Assembly (NCBI GenBank): GCA_009760855.2
Contig: WPIO01000315.1
Coordinates: 35,166-99,165, forward strand
DNA length: 64,000 bases
Direction of reading: 5' to 3'
From: Cristatella mucedo
Taxonomy: Eukaryota > Bryozoa > Phylactolaemata > Cristatellidae
The translations under genes and the position numbers were made by a program. The notes beneath the pieces are model-generated. The model saw nothing but the letters and a program-made list of their open reading frames with translations, did no database searches and was not told where the DNA came from. This document shows, piece after piece, positions 45,412-58,066 of this stretch. Each line of letters starts with the position of its first letter. Position 1 is the stretch's first letter.

Positions 45412-46289
45412 CTTGAAAAAGCAACGAAAACTAGCCTTTTCAATTTCTCGCAGGCATTTGTTCTGGTTGCTTTAGACCTTCCCCTACTAGATAAAGTGAA
45501 GAACAATGAACCAATGTTCTGGAAACTTTCTCCTTCGCCTGCTTGATTTGGAAAGTCAGCAAAGTTCATATTGTGAGTAAGTAGAAATTAAAGCACCGGA
45601 TAATAATATTAAAATCGCCGACAGCAGCATCACTATCTAAAGCTCGTTTACATAAATCTGTAAACCTAACATCTAACTTTGTTTGCGTTGACCTTTATAA
45701 GACGAGAAGGCATGTGGCAAAATGTGGGGTAAAAATAATTTCAGTAAGAAGCAGCATATCGGTGTCGCCAGTGAGAAGTAGAGTGATCAACACAAATGGA
45801 GAGTTGAGCTACGTGTGGCAAGCTCAAACTTATGTAAGTGCAGAAATAATCCAGAGGCAGCTGCATGGCGAACCCCCTTCGTATATGCCTACTACAAATA
45901 GCGCCCCTTCGTGGCAAGGCGATTGCAGACAAAACGCTTACAGTTTTAGGTACATAGCAGCTTTAGTCAAGGATGGAAAAGGATTTTTTGGTGTGGCTAC
46001 AAATGAATGACCAGTCCTATGAAAAACTAAGCATGCAGAAAAGTCTCATGACTAATGATTCTGGAGAGGAGACATAACATTGCAATATTATGCGGGGGAT
46101 AAACACGTAGCAAGGTACTGACTCTGACCAGGAACGCCTTGCTATGACATCAACATCACATGGGCAGGCACTTGTATAAGGAATGATGATAATTACGAGT
46201 GGCTCTCGGATATCAGGCAATAGCTGAGCCTCGTTTCTTCCATGCACCAATCCAACGATTACAATGGTGATATTTGGCTCCAGCTCTAT

Positions 46290-46415
46290 GAAGGAGCCGG
46301 ATTGGCCAAGTGGTTAAGCTGCTCGCCCCTACCCAGGTCCGGCTGAGATCGTGGGCTCGACCCCAGTGGCATATGTGCAGAGCCGGAATAGAGATTAAGT
46401 TCTCTTAGGGGGGGG

Positions 46416-46418
<3 letters not shown>
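46290..46418 (+). mobile_element. tRNA-derived SINE with LINE-A-like tail, copy 2
   Basis: Head GGATTGGCCAAGTGGTTAAG and B-box-like GTGGGCTCGACCCC, then GGAATAGAGATTAAGTTCTC followed by a G run. It shares head and tail with 27895-28020, and its tail resembles the LINE-A 3' hairpin. The (TA)n run starts at its end. Confidence 0.68.
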
Positions 46419-47866
<1,448 letters not shown>

Positions 47867-47867
47867 G

Positions 47868-48390
47868 AAATAATAATAATAATAATTCACTTGATAAAGC
47901 GCCCTCAGAGAACTTAATCTCTCTCTCTAGGCGCTTTACATTTGCTGTAAAGTGAAATGCAATTGAATGGTAAGTAAAATCATCCTTGAAAAACAAGCAA
48001 GATGAATAATACGGTTAAGGGTGACATGCACAGGGTCAGCATGCAAATGTGGTTAGTGGCAGCATGCACAGTGTCAGCACGCATGAGCACATCAAGGACG
48101 AATCACAGGGACCCACTAAATGCTGTCCTAGATAGGTGTGTTTTTAGGTTCCTTTTAAATGTGGTCAGTTCAGGGGATGTTCTGACGCAGGTCGGGAGGC
48201 AGTTCCAGGCTTTGGGAGCATATGAACTAAATTCACGGTCTCCAAAGGATTTAAGGTTTGTATGAGGTATTTCTAGACTGTTGGATTCCGAAAAGCGGGT
48301 GGTACGATGCTTAGCCTGATGGGGTAGTATATCTGACAGATAGGCTGGAGCCATAGAATGAAGGGACCCAAAAGTGAGCGACAAAACCTT
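47868..48390 (-). mobile_element. LINE-A 3' end (minus), well preserved
   Basis: AAT tail, near-perfect hairpin, 3' UTR and RT C-terminus (minus frame [34 protein letters not shown]). Low divergence from copy 1 at the left edge suggests a fairly recent insertion into the ROCO intron. Confidence 0.87.
47896..47937 (-). other. LINE-A 3' RNA hairpin (reference copy)
   Basis: On the minus strand AAAGCGCC pairs with GGCGCTTT, and inner AGAGAGAG pairs partly with TTCTCTGAG across a GATTAAG loop. LINE RTs of the stringent type recognise such 3' structures; that this one does so is inference. Confidence 0.6.
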
Positions 48391-48545
48391 AATAATAATA
48401 ATAATAATAATTAACTTGATAAAGTGCCCTCGGACAGCTTAATCTCTCTCTAGGCGCTTTACATTTGCTGTAAGGTGAAATGCAATTGAATGGTAAGTAA
48501 AATCATGCTTGAAAAACAAACAAAATGAATAGCATGGCTAGGAAA
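48391..48545 (-). mobile_element. LINE-A 3' UTR-only copy (minus)
   Basis: A second AAT tail and hairpin (GATAAAGTGCCCTCGGACAG) abut the 5' end of the preceding copy. It is a strongly truncated copy, the mirror situation of 3207-3488. Confidence 0.82.
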
Positions 48546-50040
48546 GGGGCAAATAGCTAAAATAGGGACCAAAGACTCGTTTGCAAGACGACCCAACTTA
48601 TTACTGTCAGCAAAACAAAAGAAGAGCAACTAACAGCAACTAAGAATAAGGAAACGAAAAAATAGTGCACGTTCAAGTGAGTGCTGCAATAATAATACGA
48701 AAGATACATGTACATTTGCCTCGCAGCTGATTCCTAAACATTGTAGAGCCACCACCTGCGGCTTATCTTCATAAAGCTTACAGTTGTACCTGCCTATCAG
48801 CTGTAGAAGGCAGCCATTGGGATTTCCGGTTTCGATGTACAAGTAAATAACAGCTCGCCGAAGAAGGCAGTAAGTGAAACAAGTATTACGACCGATTATT
48901 CTAGGGAGATGATCCAACTTGGCAAAAATGAGCCACGTTAGGAGCCAAACGATGTGCTGCAGCTAAGGAGAGACTGGATGGAAATTATCTGAACATCCAA
49001 AGTGATAACTAGAAATGTCAGACTGCTGCTGCAAATAGCCCTTCACTTCCAACTCGAGTTGTCTCTAAAACCTCAGCATTAGGCACAGTGATTGGCTGCA
49101 TTTGTTTCCAAGCGATGTAAGTGAGGCCAAGTCACCTGGTCTACACTGAACCACAAATAGCTTATTGTAACGCAACATGGTCGGATAGTAATAATAATAA
49201 CCCTAATAAAACATTTGATACAGTGCCCTCAGAGAACTCAATCTCTTTCTAAGATAAACCGCTCATAATCCAAGAAGAAATTGTGTATGAACCATAAGAA
49301 ATTACATTGAGCTACAACCACTGTTAAATTCTGCCATATTCTTAACGTCGGAGAGATTAGCTTTAATAGTGAGCTTCCGCGAAGTTTCAAAAGTGCTATG
49401 TGGGAACATTGACTGCAATATTAGATGCATCAAAAACTACAGCCTTCTGTCAGGCTGACACATTTTTATGTGTCCTACGTACGGCATACCTCGCAGTCCT
49501 ACAATTATATCTAACTAGAAACATTCCTCACTAGCCGCACATCAACCGTATTTTTCATTCGAGGCCTTAAACTTCCCACATCGCATGCAGCAGATTAATA
49601 CTGAACTCTTTGAAACCATGCGTGTGTCTTCATTAATGTCATCTAAGTCTATCATCAAGATTAGGTTTACCAATCATAAAAAAGGATCGCATATGCTAGA
49701 GCTATTGGAAACATTTCAACAGGTCTTTTAGCTTTAAATCCAAAACGGATATTCATCATAGTAAGGCCAGTGTAGGCATTCAATGTTAGGGTAGCCTATC
49801 CTCACTATCCATTCAAGAGTAGGGTCAAATGAGGATCTTCTGAAATCCATCATAGGCTCGGACTGCCATTTAAAAATCACTACTCAGGAACAGTTACTGC
49901 TTATTGCATCACTTCTAAGCAGCTGAATCTAGCATGAAAAACTTGTTGGGACGAGCTATGACCACGACGAACGTTTTTCAAAGCAACGAAAACGTCGTTT
50001 GAAGTCTACCAACATACCAACGGAGTGAAGAATTGGAAAC
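48546..50040. other. intron with a LINE-A scrap and an unproven frame
   Basis: A minus-strand frame from an acceptor-like CTCTCCTTAG at about 48954 begins LQHIVWLLTWLI and LDHLPRIIG, faintly LRR-like, but it does not align well with the LRR exons. 49187-49255 is a tiny minus-strand LINE-A 3' end (AATAATAATAACC, TACAGTGCCCTCAGAGAAC). Nothing else recognised. Confidence 0.3.
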
Positions 50041-52115
50041 CGAGCAGAAACTAATAAAATAGGTCAGCTCGCGATTACATGAATGTCATTTTAGGTGGTG
50101 CCTAGAAAAACCTTGTGTGCCTCCATTGCCGATAATTGAAAATCCGCTCAGCCGAAGGCCTTCTGACATTCGCCGACTTTATCTGTTAATTCAAGTAATT
50201 ACAAGATTTGAAGAAAAATCCGTAAAAAAACGTAGGCTCACATCCCTAGGATCGAATAAAAATACCACCCCGCATATGAACTTAAAGCTATGACGTATTT
50301 TGACCAGCTTGAAACGTCTGCTAAGACGCTATTAGACAGTTAGTAATCCGAACGCTTGCTGCTTTTAAGGCATGCTAAAACTGAAATGACGCAGCTTCAG
50401 TTAGTTATATTCAGCAAAGAATTTCGTGTGCCACTTTAAATATCGACTTAATTAGCTCACAAGCCCAATAAAGCAAGCGTCTAGTTCAATGTAATCGTGA
50501 CGGTACTGATCGCTGTGACTACGACCAATGACAGCCTAACGTCATATTGTTAACCTTAACGTCAAATTATCCTTCAAGTTTTTGCAAACCTAACGATACA
50601 ATCTGTAAATGGTGTGTGTCAGCAGACAGCATGCTTAAAATAAAACGTTCCCTTTACGATGATGCAAAGGTCATTAGAGCGATGCAAAAAGAGTTATTTC
50701 ATTTTAACGTTTCTTACGGCCGTAGGTCGCAAGGCAAAACTAAATTAAGCTGTTGTCACTACAACCATTTTTTTAGTGAGAAATACTTCGTTGGAATGTC
50801 ACCACAGCCAGGCAGGCTAAACGTCTCTGAAATTATCAGCATTCCATTTATTCAATTAGCTTTGGGGGATAGAGAGGTTTAAGCGATAGATTGAAAGAAC
50901 GCTTTCGTTGTTATGGTCATTTATGGTGTCTCGATGCAACCCGTGAGTTTTCCTTGCCAGTGGCTGCGAAGTTGCGCCTGTTGCTTGTATTAGGCTGGTA
51001 AACACAAAACCACTCAGCTAAATGTTCTGCAAGTGTGTATGTCAGGTAAATACGCTCTAACGGAATTTCAACCATTGGCTGCTAACCTAACAAAATACAG
51101 GGTTTGAGTTCTGTCTATTATTTACCAGGTGATTCAAAACAAGCATTCGTTTTCGAATGCCAAATAACCACAGGCTGTTAGCCCTGAATAAAACCTAAAT
51201 GTAGTGCAGCATATTTACACCAGTTCATCCAATTTGCAACCAGCCTGTAACACCTACTAGGAGTAGCTCGATTTTTTTCACTTCCTATTATCATAGATGC
51301 ATTTAGCAAACGATAAGATCACCAGACTAAAAGATTTTTGGCCTATCATTTCAAGTACTAACTGTTTGATCGATGCACGAACTAATTTCCGATACCGTCG
51401 CGTCTTCTAGCACCTCTAATTCAGCCAAACTGAACACCGGCACAGCCGTCACGGCTGTCAAAGCTGCCTGTAAGCAGGCTATTTATACCGGCACGTTAAG
51501 TAATTTGATTCAGGGGTTCTTTCAAAACAGCACTCTTTAATACTTCAACAAGTACAATGGGATCAAAGAAGGATATCACGTGCCATATGAATCTATGGTT
51601 TATCCTGCTCACGTCCTAATAATGCTGCTTTTCTTTTTACATATAGGCCCGACATCATATTCAAGCATTTAATTCAGACAACGACGAACGCAAATGTTGC
51701 TAACAGTAAAAGCTCCTAAACGTACCGTATAGATCGAAAGCGTGACTAACCGTTATAAATTCTCAACCTAAAAGCTAGTTGCATGCTTTAATTGTAAATT
51801 ACACAAAACCTTACCGTGTGGGCAAGCCAAGTCGCAAGTGGGAATGCTATAAGAAAGAACCTTGCTAACGACCAAGGTTTAAGAACGCAGTGCCACAACG
51901 TCATTTTCTCGTTTTAGTTTGGCTGAACGAATGTATGTTACCGAGGAAAAGAGAGGACATGAGCCGTCACGGAAACAATTCTTTTTTATTAAAGACAGTC
52001 GTTTATACTACGTCGCTTTGGCCTCCGAGATCAAACGAGTTACGAAGAAATAAAATTGAAATATATTTTGGATCTTTTAAAAATCCAAGCGTTTCAACTT
52101 TCCTTCTGAGCTTAC

Positions 52116-52253
52116 CGACTTCATGCCTTCCAATCCATCAGGCAGGTTATTAAGACGATTCCTATCAGCTTCCAGAATCTTCAGTGCATGCAGCTGGCGC
52201 ATGGATGTAGGAAGAGTTCTGAGATTATTCTCACTGATATCGAGCACCTCCAG
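52116..52253 (-). CDS. ROCO gene LRR exon, array copy 1 (diverged)
   Basis: A 138-nt exon, 46 codons, phase 0 both ends. Acceptor CTTTTATTCTGTAG, donor TCG/GTAAGCTC. The translation begins LEVLDISENNLRTLP, continues TSMRQLHALKILEADRNRL and ends NNLPDGLEGMKS: two leucine-rich repeats of the LxxLxLxxNxLxxLP type. It is the most diverged member of the array. With 46 whole codons it can be spliced to any neighbour without a frame shift. Confidence 0.82.
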
Positions 52254-54883
52254 CTACAGAATAAAAGGAAAAGCGATGCAATATTATAAACGCTCACGCT
52301 TATTATTCAACAGTCTTCTAAGAGAGCATGGCCTATTTCTCATTACGGGTAAGTACCAGGCACAAGACATACTGGTCACCTTAGCATAATGTTCATCTAA
52401 ATCGCTAGTGAATGATCGATCGATCCAATCAAATGATGTTAATAAACCAGTTCTTACTTAGACGGCGGTAATGCAAGAGAAATAGCAAGTGGCATAGCTA
52501 AAGTTCCACTCACAGGCTTAAGAAACACTTTGACTTTCTAAGCTTGCCAAGAATCGTAAGCCGAGCAAAAAACATTATTAAAAATAGCGAAACGTGACGT
52601 CAGTGCACACTTTAACTCGATGAGTGCGAATCAATAGCAGGCTGTAGGATACTTGAGCATTTTCGCTGCACCTTGAAGATCACAAAGCCATCTAAAGTGG
52701 CAGTATCAGTCGACAGATTTACGAGGTTTAGTTGCCCATTAGCTGTAGATAGGGACGAACTACGACGTGTGATGTCGCATCAATTTAAATTGCAGTTCAC
52801 CAAAAATGGCAGCCAGAAAACCTAAAAAAGATTGTTGTATCGAGGGAACCTAACTCGGTAAAATTGAGAAACCTGTGTACTACAAACTTCCTGCGAAGAC
52901 TAAAGAAACATTCTATGGAAATTTTATAGGATGCTTACACAAGAAATACAATGCTCATTAAGCACTGCTCCTGCACACGGCTTTCTTTATTCAACGCAAT
53001 TCTTCGCTAAAGCTTCTGAACGACTTCTGGAATTGAGTGCGTTCTAATCCGAAAAGAACATGTGGGAATATGTCACCTGTCCTATACAGAACACCAATAG
53101 GTTGCACTAGCCTAATAGCTCAAGTCATTCACCTCAGCTTCATAAGAGCCATGCTGCATTCATGCTGAATACCTAAGATGACATGATGTGGACAGTGAAT
53201 TACCTAACACTGTTACCAGTAGTGCAGTTGCCTTTTCTAGCGATTTCAGTCACTATTTAGAAAAGTAAGTGCTACCTGAAAACGATCGCCGTATAACTAA
53301 ACTCAACAAGAGCCTGTGTGGGTTTAAGTGAAACCAACAAGGACGAAGTAGTTATTACATGCTTTGGCAGTCCCTCAATTTTCCCGAGAAGATACATTCT
53401 TCTTGGCTTGTCAAACGCCTTAGTTGCAAGTGCAAGCCCGAATGCTCTAATATTACATGCGGGCCGAATAACACTTAACTTAGTAAAGCCGTCTGTGTAA
53501 TCATATTTGAGCTTTGCATTAGCAAGCATTAAATTGTATACAATCAATAAGTGTGATTAACCATTTCTACCTAAATCTTGTTTATTGTATCACTACGAAA
53601 GTCAAAGAGTGACGCACGTTGAGTTTCTGAAAGGTGATGTACCACCAGTCACTTACCATTGTCTTTTTACCACCTCAAACGAGTATTGAAGTGTCCTAAC
53701 TGCGAGATTAAGCTCACGATTTTATTACTATTGTCTATTTAAGTGGTACCAAGAGAAAACTTGTCTGCATACATTGCTGATAATTGAAAAATCCGCCCAG
53801 CCGAACGCCTTACGACAGTAGCTGACGCGGCTTACGGACGCCCATGAGAGGTTTCGTCGACCTGCTATTTGCAAAAAATTTAGCGTCTCACTTCAATACT
53901 TTCCTCCTATCCTTCATCAACTTAAACTGAGCTTATTTTACGAGCCAAATAAAACAAACCTCTAGGTCAATGTAATCGATGAGTAAATAAGCGTGACTAT
54001 TGTTGTCGACATCGACGTAATAACAGCCTATATTTAATGTATAAAAGATCAACTGTACGTTACGTGCTGTTAACCTAAAAATCAATATTTACTTCAATTT
54101 TTCGCACACCTAATAGTACGATCGGTATGCCGTACGTCTCAGATGAAAGTCTTTCTTCCGATACCGTCGCATGTCCTAGCACCTCTAATTCAGCCAAACT
54201 GAACACCCAGCACAGTCGTCACGGCTATCAAATCAGCCTGTAAGCAGGCTCTTTATACTGGCACGTGAAGTATTGTCATTCATAGGTTCTTTCAAAACGG
54301 CACTCTTTAATAATTCGACTATTACAACGGTATCAAAGGAGGATATCACGTGCCATAAGAATCTACGGTTTATCCAGCTCACCTCCTGATTATGCTTAAT
54401 TTTTCTTTTACATATAGGCCCGACATCATATTCGGGCATTTTAATCGGAAAAAGATGAATTCAAATGTTTTTGAAAGTAAAGGCTCCTAAACGTAACTCA
54501 TCGAGCAAAAGCATGACTAACTGTTATACGTTCTCAACCTAAGAGCTAGTTGCATGCTTAATTTGAAAATTACTCAAAACCCTAAAGTGTGACCTTTGCA
54601 AGTTAATAATAGGAATGCTCTAAGAGAGTACCTTGCTAAAACGACGGTTAAAGAACCCAGCGCCACAACATCATTTTCTCGTTTCAGTAGTTTCAACGAA
54701 TGTATGTAACCGAGTAAATGAAAGGACATGTGCCGCACTAAAACAATTCTTTTGAATTAAAGACCATCGTTTATACTACGCCGCCATGGCCTCTGAGAGC
54801 ACACGACTTACAAGGGGAAAGGAATTCAAAATATTTAAAACGTTTCAAAAATCCTTGCGTTTCAACTTTTCGTCTGAGCTTAC

Positions 54884-55024
54884 CGCCTTCATGCCTTCCC
54901 ATCCATCGGGCAGTTCATTTAGATAACAATGAGACAAATTAAGCTTCTTCAGTGCATGCAGCCGGCATATGGATGTAGGAAGCCATGTCAGACTCTCGTT
55001 GTGACTGATATTGAGCTCCTCCAG
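54884..55024 (-). CDS. ROCO gene LRR exon, array copy 2
   Basis: A 141-nt exon, 47 codons, phase 0 both ends. Acceptor GTCATTCTTCAG, donor GCG/GTAAGCTC. The translation is LEELNISHNESLTWLP, TSICRLHA, LKKLNLSHCYLNELP, DGWEGMKA: two LRRs. It differs from copy 4 at only two codons (H-C-Y against C-C-G in the second repeat) while flanking intron is nearly identical. Confidence 0.82.
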
Positions 55025-57958
55025 CTGAAGAATGACACGAAATGCAATGCACTGTTAGTAACATGCATGCTTATTATTCAGCAGTCTTCTAAGAGAGCAC
55101 GGCCTATTTCTCATTACAGGTAAGTACCTGGCACAAGACATACTGGTCACCTTAGCACAATGTTCACCTAAATCGCTAGTGAATGATCGATCGATCAAAT
55201 CAAATGATATCAATAAACCAGTTCTTACTTAGGCGGCGGAAATGCAAGAGAACTAGCAAGTGGCATACCTGAAGTTTCACTCAGAGGCTTAAGAAACACT
55301 TTGACTTTCTAAGCTTGCTAAGAACCGTAAGCCGATAAAAAAAACATTATTAGAAATAGCGAAACAAGACGCCAGTGCACGCTTTAATTAGATGAGTAAG
55401 AATCAATAGCAGGCTGTAGGATACTTGAGCATTTTCGCTCCACCTTGAACATCACAAAGCCATCTAAAGTGGCAGTATCAGTCGACAGATTTACGAGATT
55501 TAGTTGCCCATTAGCTGTAGATTGAGACGAACTACAACGCGTGCTGTCGCATCAATTTAAATTGCAGTTCACCATAAACGGCAGGCAGCAGAGAAATCTT
55601 AAGGAAAACTAGTTTATCGAGGTGACTTAACTCAGTAAAATTGAGGGATATGTGTACTACTAACTTCCTGCGTAGACTAAAGAAACATTCCATGGCACTG
55701 TTTTGGAATGCTTACAAGTGAATTACAATGCGCCTTAAGCAGTGCTCCTGCATACGGCTTTCTTCATTCAATGCAAATCACCGCTAAAGCTTCTGAACGA
55801 CCTCTGGAATTGATTGCGTTCAAATCCTAAATGTACTTGTGGGAATGAGTCACTTGTCCTATACAGAACACCAATAGGTTGCACTAGTCTAATAGCTCAA
55901 GTCATTCACCTCTGCTTCAAAAAAGCCATGCTGCATGCATTCATGCTGAATACCTAAGATGACATGATGAGGACAGTGAATTACCTAACACTGTTACTCT
56001 TAGTGCAGTTGCCTTTTCTAGCGATTTCGGTCACTATTTAGAGAAGTAAGTGCTACCTGAAAACGATCGCCATATAAATAAACTCAACAAGAGCCTGTGT
56101 GGGTTTAAGTGAAACCAGCAAGGACGAAGAAGTTATTGCATGCTTTGGCAGTCCCTCAATTTGCCCGAAAAGAAACATTCTTTTCGGCTTATCAAACCCC
56201 GTAGTTGAAAGTGCAAGGCCGAAAGTTGTAATATTACATGCTGGCCAAATAACACTAAACTTAGTAAAGCCGTCTGTGTATTCATATTTAAGCTTTGCAT
56301 TAGCGAGCATTAAATTGTATACAATCAATAAGTGTGATTAACCATTTCTACCTAAATCTTGTTTATTGTATCACTACGAAAGTCAAAGAGTGACGCACGT
56401 TGAGTTTCTGAAAGGTGATGTACCACCAGTGACTTACCATTGTCTTTTTACCACCTCTAACGAGTATTGAAGTGTCCTAACTGCGAGATTAAGCTCACGA
56501 TTTTATTACTATTGTCTATTTAAGTGGTACCAAGAGAAAACTTGTCTGCATACATTGCTGATAATTGAAAAATCCGCCCAGCCGAACGCCTTACGACAGT
56601 AGCTGACGCGGCTTACGGACGCCCATGAGAGGTTTCGTCGACCTGCTATTTAGATACTAGCAAACAGCAGATGGGTCCGGCTAAACGTGTGTGTGTGTGT
56701 TAATTCAAGAAAAGACAAGACTAGACACATCCGCACGAAGGAAGGCTCTCGTCACTAGGATCGAAAGATAACACGAAGCGGCATATTTACTTAAAGTTAA
56801 GACGTAATTTAACGTGCGTAACAAACATGCTTAAACGCTATTAGACAGTTTGACGTCCGAACCATTTATGCTTTTACGGCATGTTACAACTTATATCATG
56901 ATAAAAGCGTAGCCTATCCTTTGCTGACAAGTAGAATAGAATTAGCCAAAAATTTAGCGTCTCACTTCAATACTTTCCTCCTATCCTTCATCAACTTAAA
57001 CTGAGCTTATTTTACGAGCCAAATAAAACAAACCTCTAGGTCAATGTAATCGATGAGTAAATAAGCGTGACTATTGTTGTCGACATCGACGTAATAACAG
57101 CCTATATTTAATGTATAAAAGATCAACTGTACGTTACGTGCTGTTAACCTAAAAATCAATATTTACTTCAATTTTTTTCGCACACCTAATAGTACGATCG
57201 GTATGCCGTACGTCTCAGATGAAAGTCTTTCTTCCGATACCGTCGCATGTCCTAGCACCTCTAATTCAGCCAAACTGAACACCAGCACAGTCGTCACGGC
57301 TATCAAATCAGCCTGTAAGCAGGCTCTTTATACTGGCACGTGAAGTATTGTCATTCATAGGTTCTTTCAAAACGGCACTCTTTAATAATTCGACTATTAC
57401 AACGGTATCAAAGGAGGATATCACGTGCCATAAGAATCTACGGTTTATCCAGCTCACCTCCTGATTATGCTTAATTTTTCTTTTACATATAGGCCCGACA
57501 TCATATTCGGGCATTTTAATCGGAAAAAGATGAATTCAAATGTTTTTGAAAGTAAAGGCTCCTAAACGTAACTCATCGAGCAAAAGCATGACTAACTGTT
57601 ATACGTTCTCAACCTAAGAGCTAGTTGCATGCTTAATTTGAAAATTACTCAAAACCCTAAAGTGTGACCTTTGCAAGTTAATAATAGGAATGCTCTAAGA
57701 GAGTACCTTGCTAAAACGACGGTTAAAGAACCCAGCGCCACAACATCATTTTCTCGTTTCAGTAGTTTCAACGAATGTATGTAACCGAGTAAATGAAAGG
57801 ACATGTGCCGCACTAAAACAATTCTTTTGAATTAAAGACCATCGTTTATACTACGCCGCCATGGCCTCTGAGAGCACACGACTTACAAGGGGAAAGGAAT
57901 TCAAAATATTTAAAACGTTTCAAAAATCCTTGCGTTTCAACTTTTCGTCTGAGCTTAC

Positions 57959-58066
57959 CGCCTTCATGCCTTCCCATCCATCGGGCAGTTCATTTAGATG
58001 ACAATGAGACAAATTAAGCTTCTTCAGTGCATGCAGCCGGCATATGGATGTAGGAAGCGATTTCAG
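57959..58066 (-). pseudogene. ROCO gene LRR exon, array copy 3, 5' half deleted
   Basis: The donor side is intact (KLNLSHCHLNELP ... EGMKA/GTAAGCTC), but the exon breaks off after LKSLP: at about 58066-58070 the sequence jumps to intron DNA that in the other units lies about 200 bp further on. The acceptor and the first half-repeat are gone, and no AG acceptor is at the junction. It should not splice normally. The surviving part keeps its own variant residues (H-C-H; KS before LP where copies 2 and 4 have TW). Confidence 0.78.

Noticed and set aside
48630-48954. A minus-strand frame starting after CTCTCCTTAG as another LRR exon.
   Set aside because: The LRR spacing fits only loosely (LQHIVWLLTWLI ... 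LDHLPRIIG), there is no clear donor, and it does not align with the other LRR exons.
53272-53547. A 91-codon minus-strand frame repeated in four array units (also 56053, 58948, 62020), at first taken as a hypervariable coding exon.
   Set aside because: Codon-by-codon comparison of the first two copies gives about 16 amino-acid-changing and 7 synonymous differences, near neutral expectation. The divergence continues left of the frame into non-coding DNA, and the splice signals are weak. Open length in all copies follows from their recent common origin.
54233-54439. A 68-codon minus-strand frame identical in several array units (also 57308, 60203, 63270).
   Set aside because: In the diverged oldest unit (about 51540-51670) the corresponding frame is interrupted, so it is not conserved as a protein; identity elsewhere reflects recent duplication.
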